This document shows, in pieces, positions 7,022 to 11,742 of a stretch of DNA of 11,742 nt. This DNA comes from Coprothermobacterota bacterium (GTDB lineage Bacteria; Caldisericota; JANLFM01). Position numbers and translations under genes: made by a program. Location of the stretch: the NCBI GenBank assembly GCA_026389415.1, contig JAPLHX010000182.1, forward strand, positions 1 through 11,742, in the 5' to 3' direction. The number at the start of each line of letters is the position of its first letter. The first letter of the stretch is position 1. The notes under the pieces were generated by a model. The model saw only the letters and a list, made by a program, of their open reading frames with translations, made no database searches and had not been told where the DNA came from.

Positions 7022-7617
7022 TTGACCAGAGTTACTCTGGCCCGACATGGCAGCACAGAATGAAACGAATCACCCCGCTTCCGCGGCACCGCACAGTTCC
7101 CCTTGAGCAAGAGGGGTTTCAAGCAGGCAGAGCGGTTGGCATTTCGATTTGGACAACAAAAACTCGCTGCGATCTATAGTAATCCATTATTGCGGGTTCG
7201 GGGAACTGCGGAACCGATACGCCGGACTCACCAATTGCCGCTCAAACTGCGCGACAGTCCAAAGAACATAATTACGGTAAGCGGGAGGGACTCTCCAAGG
7301 AGGAAGTCTCTTTCAAAAAGCCGAAGTTCTACCAGCAATACCTTTTGAACATTGAATCCCTTCGTTTTCCTGAAGGAGAAACGCTGGAGGATCTGTGGCT
7401 GCTGGCCATGCAAGTACTGAGCGAAGTCGTATAGTGTTATCCGCAAGATGAAGTGGTTCTCATTACACACCAGGTTGTAGCAAGAGTATTGCTCTGTGCA
7501 ATCTTAGGAGTTGGGAATCACCTTTGTTGGCGGCTTGGGCAAGATCCTGGATGTCTGAACATCATTGAGCATCAAGAAGGCATTTTCAATCTACAGCGGA
7601 TGAATGTGATTCCATAA
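7022..7617 (+). pseudogene. Histidine phosphatase (phosphoglycerate-mutase-like) remnant
   Basis: The joined reading is a branch-1 histidine phosphatase (PhoE/GpmB/CobC-like), about 198 codons. Visible motifs: LARHGSTE with the phospho-accepting His, then TGA (7061-7063) exactly where the family has Trp; RGFKQAERLA; SNPLLRVRGTAEP; after a one-base loss in the A-run near 7261, YGKREGLS; FPEGETLEDL; a TAG at 7432-7434; and VLITHQVVAR with the second catalytic His, ending at TAA 7615-7617. AAAGGAGG (7003-7010) precedes TTG 7022; another in-frame TTG at 7013 is also possible. With two nonsense codons and one frameshift the gene cannot give a whole protein. G+C is low (25 of 60 in 7321-7380), unlike the upstream deaminase. 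The cellular substrate cannot be named: phosphoglycerate, alpha-ribazole phosphate and broad phosphatases share these motifs. Confidence 0.85.
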
Positions 7618-7646
7618 AAACCTAGGTATACGGCGATTGATGAAGG

Positions 7647-9341
7647 TCATTGAACGGTAAATTGCCCGCTGGTAAGGAGATTTCCCTCTACGAAAATATC
7701 CACGGTGTACTTCCCGGGAGCGAGGAATCGATTGACCACACCGCGGATTGGGTAGGTCACTCCCCAGAAGCCGCTGCCGGACTCTCCGATGCTCCATAGC
7801 TCGGACTTGCCGTATAGAGTTTGCTCCTGGCCATCGCGATACACCTTTTGCGTAACCAGGTAGGTGTCCTTCATGTTGCCATATTCGAATTGCAGGAAAA
7901 TTTCCACCGTTCCTGCAGGGAAATCCTGCATTTCCTTGTAATCGATCAGCTTGCCGTTGTCGTCGTAGACTGGATCCGTAAAAAAGACCAAAGGAGACAT
8001 AGTCCCTTCGATCGGCCGCGGGTTGGCTTGTTGAAAAGAGGTCAGGCATACGAAGGCTTCCTTCAATCTCTTCTCCATCCAATCCATGCCCTCAGCGGGT
8101 TGTGAGGTTTGCAACTCATAGAGGTTGCGGATCATGCTCTTGAAGTACCATGGATCCGAAGATAAGGCATGGCGAGGATCCGAAGCCCAAGCGATGGCAT
8201 CTTCCAAAGTGGTTTTGGCCTGATCGATCTGGCCGGATGCCAGCTGGTTCAATGAGATTTGCAGTCCGATCCCAAATCTCTGTTCCGGCACTTTCTCTAG
8301 TGCAGTTTGCAGGGCTTGGAGGGAACCCTGGTGATCACCGGACAAATAGAGTGCCCAACCTAGGTTCCAAAATGAAAAAATATCGTTACGACCCAACCGA
8401 ATCGTTTCCTGCAAATCTGCAATCGCTTGATCTAGCTCCCCCCTGCTGGGATCACTCTGGTCGCTGCCGAATAGAATACTCTGAGCCTTGATCAAGTGAG
8501 CGGCTCCACGGCCCTGGTAGGCGGAATCATACTGGGGTGAAACTGCCAGAGCCTGGTCGTAATAAGCGATGGCCTCATCAACCGGTTTCCCTACCGAGGT
8601 GTGATACGACAGCAGTTCGTACAATTGCGCTTTTTGCGCTTGACCATAGGCCTTACTGTACAAGCGAATCGCATCCAGAGACGGAGTTTGAAATGGGATG
8701 GACATGGTATAGAAGGTGAAACAGACTACAGCTAGGGTTAAACAGACACCGGTGGCGGTAAAAAAGAGTCTCAATTTTCCGGAAATGGTGAGCGAGAGAC
8801 CGTAGAAAAACAAGGAAACGGCGAGGATAGTAATGCCCAGCAAAAAGGAATCAGCCTGTCCTCCCCGGTAGACGGCCTCATCGTTCTTCACTTCTTGCAG
8901 CTCATTCAACTCTGTCGCTGGAACGAAGTTCTGATCTACCAGCAGTTGAACCATATCGAAGATACCAAATTGCGGGTCGAAATAGGGAGGTTGAAGCGAT
9001 TGGGCTAGCGGTCGAAGAGCTTCCTTTAGCAGTGTGATTCTCTTTGATGTGAGATCGATCAACAATTGATTGACGGTACCCTCATCGGCAGGCAGAACCG
9101 ACTCCAACGTTTCCAGTTGGGAGAGTTCCTGGTATTTGCTGATTAGATCGGATTCCAAATTCCAATTGCTGTAAGCCTGTGCGCCCAAGGTGATGGATTG
9201 GATCGCTAAAACGCGGCTATCCCGGGCCAGGGTCGACCCTTGCACCTTAACGTCCTCTCGAAGGAAAACAAGCATAGAACCAAGAAAAGTTGTCAAAACT
9301 ATTAGCAAGCTGAGGATGATTTTGAAACGTTTATCTACCAT
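7647..9341 (-). CDS. Three-TM membrane protein with TPRs and C-terminal beta-rich domain, 564 aa
   Basis: Not a family I can name. Layout: N-terminal membrane segment (residues 8-27); a roughly 135-residue, probably extracytoplasmic, helical region; a TM pair (166-187 and 191-211); TPR-like repeats between about 240 and 390 (for example EAIAYYDQALAVSPQYDSAY and FWNLGWALYLSGDHQGSLQAL); then a beta-rich domain from about 440 with FLAPGKYTVDIFVEGN near the end, like an Ig-type sandwich. The first 215 residues match the upstream gene's product in topology and in the TM-pair region (YRGGQADSFLLG against FQRGRALDFALSG), so the two are probably paralogues. Start ATG 9341 lies 12 bases after the upstream stop, with only a weak GCGGGAA-type site, suggesting coupled translation. 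With three TM segments the TPR part should face the side opposite the first loop's end; the true orientation is unknown. Confidence 0.88.
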   Translation of the reverse strand: MVDKRFKIILSLLIVLTTFLGSMLVFLREDVKVQGSTLARDSRVLAIQSITLGAQAYSNWNLESDLISKYQELSQLETLESVLPADEGTVNQLLIDLTSKRITLLKEALRPLAQSLQPPYFDPQFGIFDMVQLLVDQNFVPATELNELQEVKNDEAVYRGGQADSFLLGITILAVSLFFYGLSLTISGKLRLFFTATGVCLTLAVVCFTFYTMSIPFQTPSLDAIRLYSKAYGQAQKAQLYELLSYHTSVGKPVDEAIAYYDQALAVSPQYDSAYQGRGAAHLIKAQSILFGSDQSDPSRGELDQAIADLQETIRLGRNDIFSFWNLGWALYLSGDHQGSLQALQTALEKVPEQRFGIGLQISLNQLASGQIDQAKTTLEDAIAWASDPRHALSSDPWYFKSMIRNLYELQTSQPAEGMDWMEKRLKEAFVCLTSFQQANPRPIEGTMSPLVFFTDPVYDDNGKLIDYKEMQDFPAGTVEIFLQFEYGNMKDTYLVTQKVYRDGQEQTLYGKSELWSIGESGSGFWGVTYPIRGVVNRFLAPGKYTVDIFVEGNLLTSGQFTVQ

Positions 9342-9353
9342 TTCCCGCTCACT

Positions 9354-10040
9354 TCAAAAGAACCCGGCAAAGGCAATGACTAAGCTGAAGATATACATGC
9401 CGCAACCCATCGCAGCCGGAAAAAACTTCCACCGGTTGCTCAAAACTAAAGCCAAGGTAAAACAAACCAGCGCTCCTGATAAAATCACACCAGATAGGGC
9501 AAAGTCGAGCGCTCGACCTCGCTGAAAATCAACCCTGGGGAAATACACTTGAGGGTCGATTGCCTGCATCGTTGCCACTTGTGCCAACATCGCCTGCCGG
9601 TAGCGGTCTTGATCAAAGAAGGAATTTGTTACAGAACTGGTAAACTGCTCATGAAAGTAATCGATATCCACCAGATCTCGATACACAGCCGCCCGGTTGA
9701 TGGATTCCATCCGGCCGTAAAAAAGTTGATCCAGCGCCTGCTGGGAGTCAATCATTGTCGTGGGGACCTCGGTAGTCTGATCCATCGTGATCTCGGCGTT
9801 GCGATAGTCAAGAAGATAGGAATCAAAATTGATCTGATTCCGATAGAGATTGGCGGAAATCTCGATCTCTGCTTTGGCTCGGGCTAAAGCAGCTTTGATC
9901 CCGTTCGATTCCAAAGTGGAAGCCTCTCCGCTGCTTTGCGAGGATTGCCAGGCCACGAAAGCGCCGGTTACGGCGACCAGTGCGATCAGAACACTGACAA
10001 TCGTCTTGAAAGAGCTCGTTTTTTCTTGACCGTCCTTCAT
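9354..10040 (-). CDS. Three-TM membrane protein of unknown family, 228 aa
   Basis: No recognised domain. Residues 12-31 form an N-terminal membrane anchor after a short charged tail. Residues 32-175 are a polar, mostly helical region rich in Gln, Asp, Tyr and Phe (for example DIDYFHEQF and FFDQDRYRQAM). A TM hairpin follows at 178-200 and 206-227, ending at the C-terminus with AFAGFF. The same plan opens the downstream TPR protein. The start is clear: GGGAG lies six bases before ATG 10040. It is separated from the PlsY-like gene by 69 bases, so it may be in the same transcript or have its own promoter. No metal-binding or catalytic motif is visible. A sensor, assembly or scaffold role at the membrane is a guess from the topology. 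Confidence 0.85.
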   Translation of the reverse strand: MKDGQEKTSSFKTIVSVLIALVAVTGAFVAWQSSQSSGEASTLESNGIKAALARAKAEIEISANLYRNQINFDSYLLDYRNAEITMDQTTEVPTTMIDSQQALDQLFYGRMESINRAAVYRDLVDIDYFHEQFTSSVTNSFFDQDRYRQAMLAQVATMQAIDPQVYFPRVDFQRGRALDFALSGVILSGALVCFTLALVLSNRWKFFPAAMGCGMYIFSLVIAFAGFF

Positions 10041-10109
10041 TTGTTTCTCCCTAACAGGAAAGTATTTGCCACTATATTGCCAAAATGCCCGATCTCCTGT
10101 AAAATGCGA

Positions 10110-10745
10110 TTATCCCTTTTGTGTCTTGTACTTATCGCCGAAGAGGACCGTCGACCTCCGAGCCGCCATTTCCAATCCGATCAATAAGAGCATCAAACCG
10201 TTCCAGAGGAATCCATAGCGCATTGTGAGATAAATGAAGAAAGCTATCACTCCGAAGACCGCAGCTGCGGGTACGGGTCGCCCTAGAACGCGCGTAAATT
10301 TACCCAACGGGGTCTTCCAAAAGAGAATGGAAAGCAATAGGGTAGCTGTAGTGAAAATCGCCGCATCAAGGGGTAAAACCACGATTAGGAAGCCGAAGAT
10401 GGTCGTAAGTCCCCCTCCACCGGCAAAGCCAAAATATACGGGCCAATTGTGACCAGCAACCACGGCTAAACCACAAACCATCTCTACCCAAGCAGGGACG
10501 AGAGGGGTTGGCAGAAAAATGCAAAGCAACCCTACGCAGACACCCTTGAGGGTGTCTGCTAGTAGAACCAAGACGCCCAGTGGCGTCCCATATTGGCGAA
10601 AGACTCCAGATGCTCCGGCATGATCAACTTTGCGGATATCTGTTTTTCTCAATCCCCGGCTAACGATGATGGCGAAGTTGAATGAGCCGATAAGATAACT
10701 GGCTACGATCAAGGCAATCGCTACAGGTAGCGAAAACTCATTCAT
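10110..10745 (-). CDS. PlsY-like (acyl-phosphate:glycerol-3-phosphate acyltransferase family) membrane protein, divergent, 211 aa
   Basis: PlsY moves an acyl group from acyl-phosphate to glycerol-3-phosphate, the first step of phospholipid synthesis. This protein shares the fold-level signature: SYLIGSFNFAIIVSR (residues 16-30), DIRKV (36-40), LLADTLKG (61-68), GHNWPVYFGFAGG (98-110) and several membrane helices. The catalytic motifs are eroded. Motif 1, normally GSGNxGATNVxR, reads DHAGASGVFR (41-50); motif 2, normally GGKGVAT, reads GGGGLTT (109-115); the usual C-terminal motif with conserved Asn/His/Glu is not evident. It may be a PlsY paralogue with altered or lost activity rather than the housekeeping enzyme. 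Its ATG (10745) overlaps the lipid-kinase stop as ATGA, so the two are translationally coupled. Family membership is likely; the activity is uncertain. Confidence 0.8.
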   Translation of the reverse strand: MNEFSLPVAIALIVASYLIGSFNFAIIVSRGLRKTDIRKVDHAGASGVFRQYGTPLGVLVLLADTLKGVCVGLLCIFLPTPLVPAWVEMVCGLAVVAGHNWPVYFGFAGGGGLTTIFGFLIVVLPLDAAIFTTATLLLSILFWKTPLGKFTRVLGRPVPAAAVFGVIAFFIYLTMRYGFLWNGLMLLLIGLEMAARRSTVLFGDKYKTQKG

Positions 10746-11644
10746 GCCTGCCCCTCCTTCGGAAATAGGATTTGCACCATTCTCGGAGCGATGGAAAAGC
10801 GGTTCGGCAACGTGCCAAGCAATTCACCGTCAGCAAAACAATGCACTTTGCGCGCGGAATTTGGACAATTCAAGTAGAGGTCCTTACCTTGAAAATAGAA
10901 AACCCCACTATCATGGATGTGACTTCCAGAAAAAACCTTCGGAAAAAGGGAGAAAAGGTGTAAGCGGGTTCGAGATGTGATGACGCAAGCATCCAATAAA
11001 CCGTCATTGGGAAGAGCCTTAGGCAGGATCTGCATCCCTTGTGCATACGTCGTAGTATTCCCTACGGCGACCAAGTAAGTTTGAGGAAACACTCTGGTCT
11101 TACCATCCAACGCGAATTCCAATGGGAAGGGGCGGAAGAATGACAGAGTCCAAAGTGCAATCAGCGTATAGGCAAAGCTCGTTTGAGGCAAAAACCGCCG
11201 CCATCGAGCGGCAGTGAACGCAGCCTGACCATCTAGGCCTACACCTCCGACGCCGAGAAAATAGCGGCCGCGGGTTAAAATGGCATCCATCGATTTGGGG
11301 ATTCCATCAACGAGATTCTGGATGGAGTCCTCGAGATTTTGAGGTAAGCCCAAGTCCTTGGAAACGTCGTTTCCGCGACCGAATGGCAAGATACCCATCA
11401 CAGTGGATCGGAACGAAAGCCCATTCAGAACCTCAAACACAGTACCATCTCCCCCACAGGCTACCACTCGGTCAAATCCGGCTTCAACCGCCTGACGGGC
11501 CAAATCTACGGACACGCCTGCATATGTGCTTTCCCACACTTCCACATCGCAGCCAAGGGATTGCAGCTTCTCCTTTGCGTAAGGAGTAATCTTTTTGGCC
11601 TTCCCCCCTCCTGCAATCGGATTCATGATGATGACTACCCGCAT
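10742..11644 (-). CDS. Diacylglycerol/lipid kinase family protein (YegS/DgkB type), 300 aa
   Basis: Cytoplasmic or membrane-associated kinase that phosphorylates diacylglycerol or a related lipid with ATP; in Gram-positives DgkB returns diacylglycerol to phospholipid synthesis. Motifs: NPIAGGG (residues 8-14), nucleotide-binding GGDGT (64-68) followed by FEVLNG, PFGRGND (87-93), DGLLDA (214-219) and ADGE (271-274), the last containing the acidic residues conserved near the active site. Length is normal and all signature motifs are intact. Start ATG 11644 has AAAGGAG (11649-11655) four bases upstream. Its stop overlaps the PlsY-like start, and it heads the presumed four-gene operon. Sphingosine-kinase-like and NAD-kinase-like proteins share the fold, but the motif set is that of the YegS/DgkB branch. 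The lipid substrate cannot be read from sequence. Confidence 0.92.
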   Translation of the reverse strand: MRVVIIMNPIAGGGKAKKITPYAKEKLQSLGCDVEVWESTYAGVSVDLARQAVEAGFDRVVACGGDGTVFEVLNGLSFRSTVMGILPFGRGNDVSKDLGLPQNLEDSIQNLVDGIPKSMDAILTRGRYFLGVGGVGLDGQAAFTAARWRRFLPQTSFAYTLIALWTLSFFRPFPLEFALDGKTRVFPQTYLVAVGNTTTYAQGMQILPKALPNDGLLDACVITSRTRLHLFSLFPKVFSGSHIHDSGVFYFQGKDLYLNCPNSARKVHCFADGELLGTLPNRFSIAPRMVQILFPKEGQA

Positions 11645-11692
11645 TCATCTCCTTTGTTGTCACTTGGCGAAGGAATAGAATGAAATCACTTA

Positions 11693-11724
11693 GTTATATT
11701 GCATGAAGCCCCGCCTTCTTACAA
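11693..11724 (-). promoter_or_regulatory. Weak candidate promoter for the lipid-kinase operon
   Basis: On the minus strand a TATAAC -10-like box (11693-11698) lies about 50 bases upstream of the kinase start, and TTGTAA (11719-11724) lies upstream of it with a 20-bp spacer, longer than optimal. The surrounding 11645-11742 holds no gene that I can see inside the window. Only the -10 match is good. Confidence 0.25.
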
Positions 11725-11742
11725 TAATAGTCCATTCTTGTG

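Noticed and set aside
7103..7348. Plus-strand frame of 81 codons as an independent small gene
   Set aside because: It is the middle segment of the histidine phosphatase remnant between the first stop and the frameshift.
7591..8082. Minus-strand open frame of 163 codons
   Set aside because: It lies in another frame inside the TPR protein gene, shows no family motif and has no ribosome site that I can see.
10041..10109. Promoter or terminator between the PlsY-like gene and the 228-aa gene
   Set aside because: A TATAGT box (10071-10076, minus strand) has no -35 at proper spacing, and ACAGGA/TCCTGT arms are about 30 bases apart with no T-run, so neither could be supported.

Overview
The window is ordinary bacterial chromosome with tightly packed operons on both strands, strong Shine-Dalgarno sequences (AGGAGG or GAGGAG type), some GTG or TTG starts and about 50% G+C in the stretches I counted. 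The NifU/IscU-type scaffold, PlsY-family protein, YegS/DgkB-type lipid kinase and purine-rich ribosome sites suit a Gram-positive-type or Chloroflexota-like anaerobe or facultative bacterium. No marker here fixes the phylum, and I do not name one.

Left block (1-1712, minus strand): a three-gene operon reading leftwards, iscU-type Fe-S scaffold, then an archaeal-type class I fructose-bisphosphate aldolase, then peptide deformylase, which is cut by the window edge. Its likely promoter contains a perfect dyad and faces a divergent lpd gene (dihydrolipoyl dehydrogenase, 1741-3114, plus strand).

Middle block (3146-5431, minus strand): a second operon reading leftwards, an MFS transporter, a 102-aa protein of unknown family, and a short-chain dehydrogenase whose start overlaps the preceding stop.

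Decay zone (5516-7617, plus strand): two broken genes. The first is an 8-oxoguanine deaminase-like amidohydrolase with two compensating frameshifts, one in a C7 tract, and clearly raised G+C. The second is a histidine phosphatase with two in-frame stops and one frameshift. Both are unmistakable by motif when the frames are joined.

Right block (7647-11644, minus strand): a probable envelope/lipid operon in transcription order: a diacylglycerol-kinase-family lipid kinase, a PlsY-like membrane protein with eroded signature motifs (start overlapping the kinase stop), a 228-aa three-TM protein, and a 564-aa protein with the same three-TM architecture plus TPRs and a C-terminal beta-rich domain. 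The last two look like paralogues of an unrecognised family and are the most novel part of the window. I saw no mobile element, CRISPR array, tRNA or rRNA.
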